Assembly (NCBI RefSeq): GCF_964340395.1
Contig: NC_135565.1
Span: 13,142,742-13,206,741, forward strand
Reading direction: 5' to 3'
From: Glandiceps talaboti
Lineage: Eukaryota; Hemichordata; Enteropneusta; Spengelidae
DNA length: 64,000 nt
The notes beneath the pieces are model-generated. The model worked only from the letters and a program-made list of their open reading frames with translations. It searched no databases and was not told the origin of the DNA. The translations under genes and the position numbers were made by a program. Shown in pieces: positions 43,697 to 56,214 of this stretch. Position 1 is the first letter of the stretch. The number at the start of each line of letters is the position of its first letter.

Positions 43697-43999
43697 CTAT
43701 AACAGAAATGCAGTAAAAAGGTTTATTATTACATTTTAAATGTTTGCTAACAGCGCACATTTTAAACTTCCTGTGAGAATCATCGTCGGGATCATATAGG
43801 AAAAGTATGGAAATGTGTTTAATTTATGAGTATGTCGAGATATACCTGTGCTAATTGACGTTGTTTGTCCTGTTGTTGTTGTTGCTGTTGCTGTGGCTAC
43901 TGTATTATTTGTTGTTGGTGTATCTGTTGTTACATCTCTTGTTGCATCTTCGTTCGTTTGAGTATCTTCTGTTGATGTATCTTTTGTCGTTGTCAGTGA

Positions 44000-44041
<42 letters not shown>

Positions 44042-44239
44042 ATCGTCTGTAGGTCTCTCTTCTGTTGTTACATCTCTTGTTGCATCTTCGTTCGTTTGAG
44101 TATCTTCTGTTGATGTATCTTCTGTCGTTCTCAGTGTTGTTGTATCGTCTGTAGGTCTCTCTTCTAGATCTGTTGTTGCATCTTCGTTCGTTTGTGTATC
44201 TTCTGTTGATGTATCTATTGGTGTATCTTCTGTCGTCAG

Positions 44240-44274
<35 letters not shown>

Positions 44275-47200
44275 CTGTTATTGTTGTTGTTGTTGTATCG
44301 TCTGTAGGTCTCTCTTCTGTTGTTGCATCTTCTGTTGTTTGTGTTTCCTCTGTTGTTGGTGTATTTTCTGTGGATGTAATGGTACGCGATAGGAAAGGGT
44401 CCAAATTTTAATACATAATACACCTGAACCTATCTAGATTGTACATGTAAATAGAATCACAAGAACAGAGTGAAATAAATATATTTTGATATCCATAAAA
44501 CAGGATATGCATGCTAAAACTCAAACCAGATCTACCTTGAACAGAATAATAATAATCAATATAGACAATATGAAAGACGATGAATAAAATAGTTCATTTG
44601 TAAACCACAATTTACAGGTTATTACATGCCAGGAGAGAGAGGAAAAGCTTACCTGTGACAATCGTGGTTGGGTATTGTTCTGTTGTTAACGCTGTAATGA
44701 AAATAAAAAATTGTACATGTGTTGCCTTACGTTTGTCCTAAATAACACTGGTATAGTCCATATTTAGTACGTTAAATGTTGATAACACAACAATCTGAAT
44801 ACAGTGTGCAAACTTACGTAGTATCAGACATAGAGATGACATACATACATACATACATACATACATACATACATACATACATGTATCCTACCTGTACATA
44901 TAGGGAAAGTGTCATTCCAAAATCCGTTTGCCATACATTGTATTATATTATAACCACTGGTCAATATATATCCGTTGTTGCATGTGAGAGAAATAACGTC
45001 ACCGACGAAATAAGGACACGACCCATTGAATTCAAAGTTTGTGTCTTCATTTAATTCAGGAGGAGGCTGACAGTCGGGATAGAAATCTGAAAGATGGGAT
45101 TGAAAACCACAATTCTTATCTATAGTATTCATATTTTCAGACGCAGTGGTAGAACGTTTGTGACTATGGTAAAATAGGAAGCCTATAGAATCATGTAACA
45201 CACGAAAGTTGAAGCACTTTAAAATCACCGACGTTTTCGCAAAGTAGGACTGGTGATTTCGTACATAGATACATGTACTTACCAAAAACCTCAATCGAAA
45301 ATATTCCGCTGTTGCTACTAAAGTTATTTGGTTTTAACTGGATGTTGACTTGATTGGTACATGATATAGCTGTCCCATTGATGAATAACACATCAACTTC
45401 CTCACCATGGTACTCTTCAACGATAGACATTGTTCCCACAACAACTTCCATAGTCAAATCCCGTAGAATGGAAGTATTGGCAGGAGTTGTTATACTCCAT
45501 ATGCATTCTTGATTTCCTGAGTAATTACTAGGAAATCCTGGTGAATAGATTATCCCAGGTCCTTCCAAGACACCTCCACATGCACCTAGGGATGCTGAAC
45601 GTGAAAAAATGTACACAAATTTGCCGATCAAAAATTAGAATGACATTTAATTATATGTTAACGATATATTCACAACTTAAAAGTATCCACTGAAAAAAAA
45701 AATATTTGTTCTTAATATTACCATTGAATTGCATTTGAACCAATATTAAGTGCAACATTCGTAAGTGTGACTATTGAAAACACAGGGCATAGTTTTGCTT
45801 TCTATATATTAAAATAGATAATCGCGTTTATAGTGTTTCATTTCTGCCATAGAGGGTGCTGTCTATGATTGAGCCTGGGTAGGCCTTTAACTGTGTATTT
45901 AGTATCAGTGCTATTTAATGTAGTTCAAACATGTATATGGATGTATACTGTTTTGAAAGACTCAGTACTGTTAGGCATCTTTTGTTATTCCCTGGAGTAC
46001 TTTGCCAGGGAGTTTAGCTGATAATTTGTTATGACAACACTTTTCTGTCGGAAAGTTGAAGTTACGTGTATTGATTTACTGTAAGTTCCGGAGTGATACG
46101 GTAGGAAGAAACAAGAGGGAGATATTCCTGGACAAAGACTGTGATGAGCTGTGTGTTGCGCTAATTATGGCATAAGTTAGCATCTGTGATGTCAAGTGTG
46201 AGGAAGGATCGACTGTTTTCCAGAGTATAAAGTTAGTTTGAACTTTATTTGAAGAGTTGGCCGAACGGTGTAGGGACAATATGACGTTAGGTGACCTATT
46301 TGTACCCAGTAGATAATCCGCGAAGCGTTTCTCATACACTTTTCAGACTAATCGTAGTTTGCCTCTGGTTTGCCCATGCCATCGACAAACCATTCGCTGT
46401 CTGATATCCTCCGTTCAACGTAAACAACGTTGGCTTGTCTAAATCTCATAATCTCTGTGTTGACCGACACCGGTAATTTAATTTCCGGCGACCGGATGAG
46501 AGAGAAAAATTGTTACTTTGTAACTCATATCTGTAGTCTTATTGTTTTGGAAGGTTGTTGACCTACGTTGTGTAATGGTATTACAGCTGTACTCCTATTA
46601 TTTTTCATGTTTTCTGGAATTCTCTCCGCCACTTTCTTTTTAATTAATTTCTTCTGCTGTGACAGCAGCAAGTTTCTCGCTAGTAGTTGCATTGCTGGGC
46701 TACTAGTGTGTCGTACATTGACCTAGTTCATACAAGTCAACACGTGGTTATATATTTGATACTGTAACAGTGTAGCGAAAAATTAAAACAAAACTTGGAG
46801 TCTTTCTTTCCCGTCTATTCTTTCCCATTTGCGGCGTTTTCTTTCTTTTCTTACTGCTGACCGGTATGGTTTACTATTTCGCTGAAAGTTTGATATATGA
46901 GATTTATTAACTGACTTATGATTGGCTGATGCTGATGCCCTCATTTACATATCAGTCACATGTTACCCCTACCTAAGCTTGGGTACAATAATATGTAGCA
47001 ATTCATATTTACATTGATCTGATCCTACTAAGTGTACTAATGGTGTATAAGCAGTGGAAGCGTTCCGAGTTGAATGACGGCGTAACCACTATAAGAGCAC
47101 CGCCAGGGTTGGGAATTGAGAAGATATTTTCGGTTGACATAATGTGCTGTAGATTTCAACTCACTGTTTGTGTATCTACTGAGTGCCCGAAACAATGACC

Positions 47201-48200
47201 TTTCTCGACCCCACTCGCCAAGTAAAAGGACGTCTCTTATCAAAACCAACAAAACAACATGCTGTTAAAATTACTTGACAGAAAAAAATCAAATAATGTT
47301 TTATTATATGGCACCTTGTAGGAGAGAGATACTTTTAAAAAGCGAAAAAAAAATATATAAAAGTAAATAATAAACAAACAAACAAACAAAACGTACATAT
47401 TTGTAAACAAATATAGCCAATCAAAGCCCCTGTGATCTAATCCAATATATGCATTGCCTCCTACTCCGATTCTAGTGTAAACTTGTTGGGTAGAAAGTCG
47501 GTAATTGAACCAGAACCTTACCTTTCTGTATGATTAGAAATTCTTTCTTTGATCCTCTCTCTCGCGTATACATTTTGAGCGGGCCAAGATGGTTACTAGT
47601 TACAGATGTTATCACTATGACGATCCTGAATTTGTACACTAGTTACTGATGTTATCACTGACGATCCTGAATTTGTTAACTGTATACATACTTATAAACG
47701 ATTCTTGAAATAATGGTAATACATTATGGAATTAAGAACAAAATTATGTGACGTGTGAAAACAGATTTACCATTATTCTAAAGGTTAACCGAAATAAAAT
47801 CGGTCTAAAGTTTCAACATTAAATTTATATCTATGACTTTTTAAGTTGAAGTCTCGCTCCTAATACTTACTGCTGTAAACTGCAAGTTCATTCTGACCAC
47901 CACATATTTGACTGGTGTCACCAAGACATTCTTTTTTACAATTGCCGTAGTCTCCTTCACCGCTACTCCAGTATGTAGAATTTTGTAATCCACAGAAACA
48001 GGTCATCTTATCGTCGTTCAATCTCCCGTATAATCCAGCATATGATGTATTGAGCTGACGACAGTAGTCAAGACACAATTGAATTGTCATATTGTCACTC
48101 ACCATACTACCGTCTGGTAGTGATGGGTTATTTCTGTCGTGGTTGTAGCAACCCAAGTATCCAAAATCTGAAATAAATGGTGATAAAGACGATACCAGGA

Positions 48201-48291
<91 letters not shown>

Positions 48292-48479
48292 TACCACTGA
48301 CTTCCTAACCTGCTCCAAGCTCACACTTGTCGAGCACTCTTCGATAACCCGCAATGGAGAAATTCGACATCGACTAGACGAAAAACAAGACTTGATTTTC
48401 TTCTACCCTCAACATATACTCCGCTCTGCGTGCAGACGTATCGAGCATTGTACTACGGATCTATCTTACCACTGACTTC

Positions 48480-48560
<81 letters not shown>

Positions 48561-51500
48561 AGTACATCATTGTATATTCACATACGATCGTTTGCCTTTA
48601 GTCAAGGCTTAATTTTATCCAATACCTGTGTTGTGTTGTGTTGTGTTGTGTTGTGTTGTGTTGTAGTTTTTCATCCTTTCTTCTCAAACGGCTTAGTTGT
48701 CTTTCCACTGATAGCATTTGAAAATAAGCACCTCTCACCTTAAATAAACTATTTGAAAAATTGCTGTAGCTTTTACATGTTTAACTTACAGTTGCATTTC
48801 GCCGTAGCAGTGTTTGGGCAACCATTGTTGTCGTTGTACCTACACTCAGCTAACGATGTTTCGTCTCCAGTACAGTTAATGGCGCTAATACGAGGACGGG
48901 GGTCACCATCGATGCCTTTGACTTCGTTATCTTTCCACATGGCACCAACATCTTCAAACACTGTTGAGGTAAGTTTTTGAAATCTGAAATTCCTAATTTC
49001 TTTAAAAGTCTTCATTTCTTTAAAACTGTCGCCATGTTGAGGTCAAAGTTGTGTAATCGAATGAATAGATACTTATTTGTTATAAAGAAAAGCGTCAAAT
49101 GATTTCTCTCTTTGTATTGAAATTAAAGTAGACCTTTAATGTGCATTTTCGTTAATTTAAGAATTTGATAGCTCGCCAAATGTCTTTGGTATTAAATTTG
49201 GAAAAGTTCTATTTTATCATAACATTTTATTTGTAAGATTTCCTTGGTACTTCCAAATAATAGTCACACGATTGTATTTGAAAAGTGTTATACTTTTAGT
49301 ATAATAGTAATAATCTGTTTCTTTACCCAAATAAATATAACAGTGGGTAAATGGGGCATCAGGGAATAACTTACAGCTAGTCTATGCATAAATGTTGAGA
49401 TGGAAACTTTGTGTACGATAATAGGTGGTCGACAGGTTTGTTTTTTGCACTAAACTAATGAAAAACCGTGAGCTTCATTTCTTTCACTCTTCCAATCCTG
49501 CCACTTGACAGCGCTCTTTCATTTATAGCCGCCGTGATTAACTCGTGCGTATATTTTTGGAGTCATCATGATTGGCGAACGGATAGAGTGGCCGGCTTGT
49601 CGAGCCCCATCGCTGCCGTTTGTTTTTGGAGTGGCTAAAGTCCTTACACAAGAAGTTAACCAAGACTGCCTCAGTCAACCCAGGTGTATAATTGTTGATC
49701 TGGTAGGATAGAGATTGCATTGTGAATGCTTTAATCCCATGCGCTTATAAAGGCTGCAATGGATTGTATGCTCCCCAGGGAGTTAAGGAAGTATAAAGAG
49801 CTGTTGTGCCGCTATAGATCCTCACCAGGGGTAATAATGGAAAAGAATACTAATAATTGCAAACAGAAGTTACTATGCAGTTCTGTACAAACTTGGACCT
49901 TTATTTTCATACATATGGATCATACTCAATGGTACACTGGTCTGATCGCCCTGAAAGTGTTGAACAGTTTAACGTGAATATCCAAATTATAGCATTCCTT
50001 ACCAAGTTCATTACATAGTATATCTGCTTCATATAAATCCCAATCAGTCTGACACATTGGTGTCCACCCTTTGTCGTCAACGTAAACCTCAACTCGACCC
50101 TCATAAGGAGTAACGCCAGCTTCCAGTCGTACTCGTTTCGCTGGGATTATATCTAAAAATGAGAGATTGCAATGTTTTCACGTTGATTAATAAGATATTT
50201 AGCCAAGGATTTCTCATTCAGGATTAAATTATATCATGCAAATTAGTTTAAGCCACTTAGTTATGACAGAAATGGGTAAATCGCATTCAGTAACCTCATA
50301 TATGTTCATTGGGTAGGTAAATCACAGTTCCTTTTACCCAACTAATCAGTTATTATTATTTACAAGTAATGTTTTGCCTTTAGGGTCAACATAGTCGACT
50401 CTGTCGAACCGTCTGTTTCCAGACTTTACAGGTAGTCGATTTCAGTTACATATAATTAATTGCTTAGTAAGTCAAATGTCTATGCTAAGAGCTGGACCTG
50501 ATGATATTCTTATCATAGGTTATACGATAAGTTGAAATAAAGTGACACAATGTAAACAGTGTCGTAGAGTAGCTATTTGTTATTATAAGGTTATTATGTC
50601 ATGCAGTAGCTATTCTAAATTATGAGTAACACCACTGCGATGGTGTGATGTCAACTCAAATGGGTTATACTTATATAGATAAGAGTAATCAATCTAGAGT
50701 CAATCACAAGTGTGTGCACTCACTGCTGTTCATCTATTGACTGTGTAGTAGTTACACGTTGAGATAGATTATGACATGTTCAACAATATTATCGGATATG
50801 TGAAACATTCAATTAACAATGGTTGTGCCACTCTTAATATTTTACTATCATTCATCAAGAATAGTGTGTTCGGGCGTTAGTGGGGAAAGGTATACGTAGT
50901 CTGTCGTAAAATGATTTACCAACCGCACCCTAATTTTTGATTTTGGAATATTGACAAACGTGACAAAATGATACAATTAACTCTTAACTCCAAATGGCTG
51001 AAAAACGTAAATGTTTTAATTATTTGAAATTGTGTATAGTTATATAAGATCTCATGTCATTATGTAAACAACATATTAGTCATTTGATGAAAAGATATAG
51101 CCAGCACATATTTCTAGACTATTTGGGAATAATGCATATACCTTGCCAGGTCAGAGCTGTTACCTCGTACTAAGGCTGTCAGTACTGGGCCATGAATATA
51201 ACATAGGCAGTTGGACAAAATCATAAATGAACATGCCTCAAGGGCACACATACAATCTTTTTTATTTGAGATACGTTTTTCCGAAGAGCAATTCAAGGAT
51301 GTAAACGGACAACTTTTAAAGGCTAAAAACCAGAAATTGGTTTCAGCAAAGAAATTGCACTATTCATGCTCTGAAGCTCTAGTTTAACATGAAAACTTGT
51401 ATCCCACTATATCATGTTTTGTCAGCAAATTGCAATTGTGTTTGGCACAAAGCAATAATAGTAATAATAGGTGGTTCTTTTACCCAAATATATAAATGAG

Positions 51501-51751
51501 TACTAAACATTGGCAACAAAACAAAGAAGAGAAGGGTATATAGGGAGTCGGGAAATAGGTCGTAGCTGCAGTCAAGCCTTACTCCCGGCATTGTACATTT
51601 TCCTATAGTTCAGTATCCTACCTTTAATCAGATTGTGTGTCGTTACTCGTTTACTACATACGTAATTGATAAACTGACCTGTATCGGCGGTAATGCCATA
51701 GATGCCTGCAAGGACAAACGTTAAAATCTGTACAGTACCAGTCGCCTCCAT
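43103..51751 (-). CDS. Gene C: SRCR-WSC-CUB-sushi receptor with mucin-like stalk
   Basis: Ten exons on the minus strand (5' to 3'): 51751-51679, 50152-50003, 48960-48790, 48167-47871, 45594-45283, 45086-44892, 44691-44653, 44367-43846, 43696-43579, 43334-43103. Every junction has GT/AG and compatible phase; the total is 2109 nt, giving 702 aa and a stop. Approximate residues: signal peptide 1-24, SRCR 25-131, WSC 132-230, CUB 231-334, sushi 335-399, Thr-rich stalk 400-590, TM about 600-622, tail to 702. All ectodomain exons are symmetric phase 1-1, the hallmark of exon shuffling. It is probably a scavenger or pattern-recognition type surface receptor (inferred from domains). Gene D is its tandem paralogue; gene B shares its first two exons. 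Confidence 0.9.
43846..44691 (-). CDS. Gene C exons 7-8: Thr-rich mucin-like stalk with internal repeats
   Basis: The 13-codon mini-exon (44691-44653: LTTEQYPTTIVT) is followed by a 174-codon exon (44367-43846). That exon is made of reiterated blocks such as TEDTQTNEDAT, EERPTDDTTT and uninterrupted Thr runs (up to 14). It should be densely O-glycosylated and extended. The coding DNA is a (GTT)n-rich imperfect repeat, so length polymorphism is expected. Confidence 0.88.
44838..44883. repeat. (ACAT)n microsatellite in gene C intron 6
   Basis: A short tetranucleotide run 9 bp beyond the sushi exon donor. Confidence 0.95.
44892..45086 (-). CDS. Gene C exon 6: sushi (CCP) domain
   Basis: CQPPPELNED, CPYFVGDVISLTCNNGY, then IQCMANGFWNDTFPIC. 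Four Cys and the GxW of a complement control repeat. 195 bp, same as gene D. Confidence 0.92.
45283..45594 (-). CDS. Gene C exon 5: CUB domain
   Basis: CGGVLEGPGIIYSPGFPSNY, ECIWSITTP, and IFSIEVFG at the end. A complete CUB on one exon (312 bp), unlike gene A where the CUB is split. Three Cys visible (CGG, ECIW, SCTN), so the usual four-Cys pattern is incomplete. Confidence 0.9.
45595..47870 (-). other. Intron 4 of gene C
   Basis: A possible lone CATAGAC-family hairpin (CATAGAGGGTGCTGTCTATG) lies at 45848-45867, without a target duplication. A near-duplicate of TAGTTACTGATGTTATCACT occurs at 47595 and 47639. No gene seen. Confidence 0.55.
47871..48167 (-). CDS. Gene C exon 4: WSC domain
   Basis: FGYLGCYNHD, then CLDYCRQLNTSYAGLYG, MTCFCGLQN, and the final CLGDTSQICGGQNELAVYS with the eight-Cys WSC pattern. 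WSC domains are putative carbohydrate-binding modules. 297 bp, same as gene D. Confidence 0.93.
48190..48560. repeat. Twofold duplicated (TA)n block in gene C intron 3
   Basis: Two long TA arrays (about 48206-48289 and 48478-48556), each entered by ATATATATAATATATA. The phrase TATCTTACCACTGACTTC follows the first array at about 48287 and precedes the second at about 48467. A segment of roughly 180-270 bp has been duplicated. Confidence 0.75.
48628..48665. repeat. (TGTTG)n pentanucleotide repeat
   Basis: About seven TGTTG units in gene C intron 3. Confidence 0.9.
48790..50152 (-). CDS. Gene C exons 2-3: SRCR domain
   Basis: Exon 2 (50152-50003): KRVRLEAGVTPYEGRVEVYV, WTPMCQTDWDLYEADILCNE. 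Exon 3 (48960-48790): VFEDVGAMW, RISAINCTGDETSLAECRYN, then two more Cys. Six cysteines in the group B-like order. Exon 3 is 171 bp, exactly as in gene D (63652-63482). Confidence 0.92.
49573..49840 (-). repeat. SINE-like dispersed repeat, copy 2 (reverse orientation)
   Basis: Reverse complement of the element at 29958-30300: CAATGGATTGTATGCTCCCC, GTGCCTCAGTC-type block, and GGGTAATAATGG at the end. More diverged and lacking the GCGCTTT core end. Located in gene C intron 2. Confidence 0.7.
50153..51678 (-). other. Intron 1 of gene C
   Basis: AT-rich with no repeat body or exon recognised. Confidence 0.55.
51679..51751 (-). CDS. Gene C exon 1: signal peptide
   Basis: MEATGTVQILTFVLAGIYGI followed by TADT and a GTCAGT donor in phase 1. 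The only ATG in frame with a hydrophobic core here. Confidence 0.8.
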
Positions 51752-54700
51752 GTCGTTGTCTGCGATCTAATACATTATAAACTACCTGTAGAAATAAGAA
51801 TTACTCAAGGTTATTTTAATCCTTTTGAAAACGAAGTTATTGATTAATAGAATCTATATGTATTTGCTTTCTTGTTTTCATACGTACACAACCTGTCCAG
51901 AAGTGAAGATAATGACTGAATAATTACAATTCAAGTAGACACATGTCAGGGCGATAACAACATAACTGACAGTAAGAGTTTCAACCTTACCACACTCCCT
52001 TACGAGGTCAAACCTTGTCCTCATTCTGTTGGTGTTTTCTCCTATATGTAGGAAACTAAGTAAATGCAAAAAAATATGTCTCGATAATTCTCATTTCTGG
52101 AAATATCACCTTGTATTTTTCTGTCGTAACTTAATTACCTGTGTTCATAATTATCTGCCACAGTGACTATTAAACTTCGAAATGTTTGAGTAGGCACTCA
52201 TAAAGTGGTTACAGGAGAAAGAGCTAAATACCCAGGTGACAGTTTAGTGTGTTGTCATATTGGTTCTCTCATGTGTCACACCTGTATATATGATATGCTA
52301 ATTAAATCAACATATAACATTCTTTATACCTTTTACCTGTCGAAATGTTGACTCAGTGTTTGACATGAACGCAGGATTAGCAGTCCTCTACCAGAGCTAT
52401 TATTAGAGTTTGTGCATTGGGTGATAACCAACTCCTTGTCTGTGTTGCAGCTGGTGTTATCAGTAATGGATACCTCTGACAAGTATACAATATACACCAG
52501 TGGAAAGATAAACAACAAGGCGAAGCCGCGTTCTTTATCTTTCCAGCGGTGTCTATTGTACCTATGCCCGACAAGTTCACAGAATGGCAGGAATCGTCCA
52601 TCTCACCCTTGCTAGACTAGATTAGGATAGAGTACATACCGTGTCCCCCCCTTGCCTGGCTTTGCCTGGCTAGGTGACGATAAAGTACACACAGATACTG
52701 AGAGAGTGTACACATTCGGATGACGACACACACACAGCATGCACTTTCCCGTGTTCACGCCGCAACAAATACAACTATAAGATACATCTTGCTGCTCAGT
52801 CCTTTCATGCTTCTAAATTGTCTAGGGTTCCTGAATGTAGTCTAGCTCATATGAAGACCTGTTAAGTTCCACGTAGGATACCATTTATCACCATACTGTA
52901 GTATCCACAAATAAACATTCAACCACCAAGTGGTCATAATGACTTAAACATCCACATACCACCTCCTCATCAAAGTGTAACTGATCCTTATATCCATCTG
53001 TACATATGTGAATAAAGTATTCATACGGTAGTAAGCATTCAAATAGCAAACACTGTCTACTGTGTCTATCTCTATCAACCCATTCACACAAGTATATACA
53101 CATCCACATAAAAGACTTTACACAAGACTTTACACATACTACCTTTGATCTAAGACTTGACTTGAACCCTAAACAAATCTTAAACTTTGAGATATCTCCA
53201 ATAACTTGTCAAAGAATTATATATATTGCCATGCATGCTCACTTTATATAATGTACTGATGTCCTGTTTCCATTGGCAATAGCACAGAACACTGTGAATT
53301 GTAACTTAGTTATCACATATGTTTCCACGTCTGGAGGTGTGTTAATGCTAATTTTAATTCGTTAATTTTACATATATGTCATTTTCAATACTGCCCTCAT
53401 AGTTGTAAACCTTGTAATCTAATTTCATTCGTTTGATCGATGATATACATGTACAACAGCCTCGAGTAGTCGTGAAATTGTCATTATATAGTTTGATATA
53501 TATAATTCATTAATCTGGTTTAGATTAAATGATATACAATAAGCTTCCTTTGTTCTGAATTTATTATTTAAAAAATACAATGGCCAATACGACGACCATC
53601 CCTTTTGGATTTTGGATTGGACAGGTATTTATAAATCGTCTGAAAAATCTTGCTAGAAAACATTCCCAAAATATTTAACACCTCATGACTTTAAAGTAAT
53701 TTGGAACACACACACACATACATACATACATACATACATACATACATACATACATACATACATACATACATACATACATACATACAAAAATAAACAAAAC
53801 AGAACATTGTATCCAGACCTATTTATTTAGTTTTGATAACATCCATATGTATTCACGCATACCAACAGACAGTTATGGCCCTGACCTTTGTACAACTCGC
53901 GTTTGACTGAATGAAGTGAGCTAAGGAAAACTTCAGGCATGGAAATAATTAGGTAAAAAATGCTATAATGTGTAACATTGACTGCTGTCATCAATCGACA
54001 GTCCATTATATTTTATAACACATGATTCATAAAAATAAACAAAAGTGATGGAAGTACGTATAACCATGAACCCATGAACAAAATACATGACATACATCAC
54101 TAGATATTTGTACGAAAAATATATATAAGAACTCTAGCAAATATGTTAGTATTGGAACACAAATTATATAACAATTCCCTTTCTGGAATAAGTATATGCA
54201 ATACATATTTTGTCTATTTTTTTTACAGTAATGGCGACACAATATGATGTTTTGTTTCTGTTTCTACTCAATTAGAGTAGTGCTGTACACTATTGTCAAA
54301 TTCAGATTTGACCTTTACTTTGAATAATACAAAACTAATGCACGTGATAAAATCTGTTCAACCACTGATTTGAGTGACGCTGTGTCACCGAACAGCGAAA
54401 TAGCTATAGGCTATTAAAAGAAGTAACACAAACAAGTGGAAATACAACATTAAGACATGCAAATAATGTAATTTTTTATGTTACATTGACTGATTTTATA
54501 TCAAAATATAATATTTATCACAATGTACATACATCTAATTGAAATCACGAAACCTAAAATAAATATCATAGGGCTCAACAGAATGTTTAACTACACTGCT
54601 GCATTGCATTGTCTGGCTAAACAAAAAATTGAAAACTGATATTCATAATCTATTCATATATCCCGATAACAGACAGGACAGGACAGAAAGTCAGTAAGTC

Positions 54701-54940
54701 AGTCAGACAGACAGACAGACAGGCAGGCAGGCAGACAATACGGAAAACATAATTTAGGTAAATATAGCTTGTACGTGTGTACATAGCTATTCGACAGATG
54801 AGCCCCTGGGACTCTGACACAAGGCTTATAAAATAAAATTTTACTGCATGTAAATGAATAGAGTATAGATGTAGGTTGCTTATATTTTGGCTTTGCACTC
54901 AATTGTACATCCCTGAATACCGCCTTTTATGCCAAGCGTG
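51752..54940. other. Spacer between gene C start and gene D end
   Basis: About 3.2 kb that should contain the promoter of gene C and the 3' UTR of gene D. An (ACAT)n array lies at 53708-53785 and GACA/GGCA repeats at 54705-54735. No TATA box can be assigned with confidence. Confidence 0.55.
53708..53785. repeat. (ACAT)n microsatellite
   Basis: About 19 tetranucleotide units. Confidence 0.95.
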
Positions 54941-56214
54941 TCATATACTGATATCGACAAGATCTAATGGTGGAGTTTTCTTATTTCCATGAAACGTGTT
55001 CATCTGTTTTAACGCTTCGCCATCTTCTCTGCGGGTAGTTTTACCAATGTTGTCTTGAAGAGATGACAATTGGGTTGGTTCGACAGCATTTGGAGATTTG
55101 CTGAAGCAGAAATCAATATTAGTACATGTAGCTCAAGACTGAAGTGTTGATCGTTATCTCATAGCTATATGTCAATACCTATTATTGACACAAGTCATTT
55201 CATAAATTTTTAACTGGAGAAACCGAATATAGTACTCTGGCGAGTGCTTTGTTAATTGAGAACAAAATTCCAGAAAAAAGAATCATGTCCATAAACTATG
55301 ACCTACTTCTACCACCTAATTACTTGTGATATTACAGAAACATCAAGTTGATCCTATGCCATAGTGGGGTATCTTTGTTGCTTTCCAGCTATAAGGCAGA
55401 AATAATATATTCATGTTTGAACAATAAATATTGATGACTCGTTAGTGCCTATTCCTTCCAGTGTAAAACATCTGTCATGAATATTCATTTTGCTACTATG
55501 AACATACTATATTTGCTGACTTCCATAATGCATTTGCCCACTATGACTGCAAAGATAACTTTGTGGAAGTTCAACTTGATATTTCTCTGAAATCATAAGT
55601 AATTGTAGGTGGTATACAATCATGAAATAACTCAAGAACCCATGTTTTCAAATGCCTTTATTTCCTGGACTGGCCTTCCTCCTTTAAGGGCTGTCCGAAA
55701 CACACTTGTTGTCAACGTAACGACGATGTTATCAATCCATCTTGATAAAGTTAACATGTACTTTCACTTGTGATAAGGTACGTTATACTGATGTTGCTTT
55801 GGGGATGAATTTAACGATCATAAAGGTACAAACACTTGCTGTCTTGAACCCTAGTGTAAGGCTTTCATCAACTCAAGAAATTGTATTTTATATGATGATG
55901 GAGCGCCGTGGCTGAAGAGAACATACAGTGTTGAATTTCCTAGAATATTAGCCATATTATTATTGCTAAGTATTAATCTACTTTTTATCACAGTGACGTA
56001 TGCAAATGTGATGAATAAGACGTCAGGAATTAGATAAAGCATTACCTGGAAAATGAAAGGAAGAAATTACTTCATTAAATAACTGCAGTGAATGCTTACC
56101 CCGTGCAGAAGTTACATACTGCCACAACTGAACACACAAATAACGTCACTCCAGCCATCCCCGATAATACAACACCCCAAGTCAACAGGAACGAGTCGGC
56201 TGGTACTTCTGAGG
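54941..56214 (-). CDS. Gene D: transmembrane and tail exons
   Basis: Exon 56214-56100 (phase 1-2): FLLTWGVVLSGMAGVTLFVC then SVVAVCNFC is the membrane span. Exon 55100-54941: the tail aligns with gene C through the EDG...N..KTP segment but stops at VDISI, just before the position of the YTDL and NPLYE motifs. Confidence 0.85.

Noticed and set aside
43855-44052. Leu-rich plus-strand ORF
   Set aside because: Antisense of the gene C stalk repeat.
43905-44423. Asn/Arg-rich minus-strand ORF
   Set aside because: Alternative frame of the Thr-rich stalk exon of gene C; the Thr frame fits splice phases and this one does not.
45848-45867. CATAGAGGGTGCTGTCTATG as another micro-hairpin insert
   Set aside because: Ends fit the CATAGAC family but no flanking duplication is visible, so it is not counted as an insertion.
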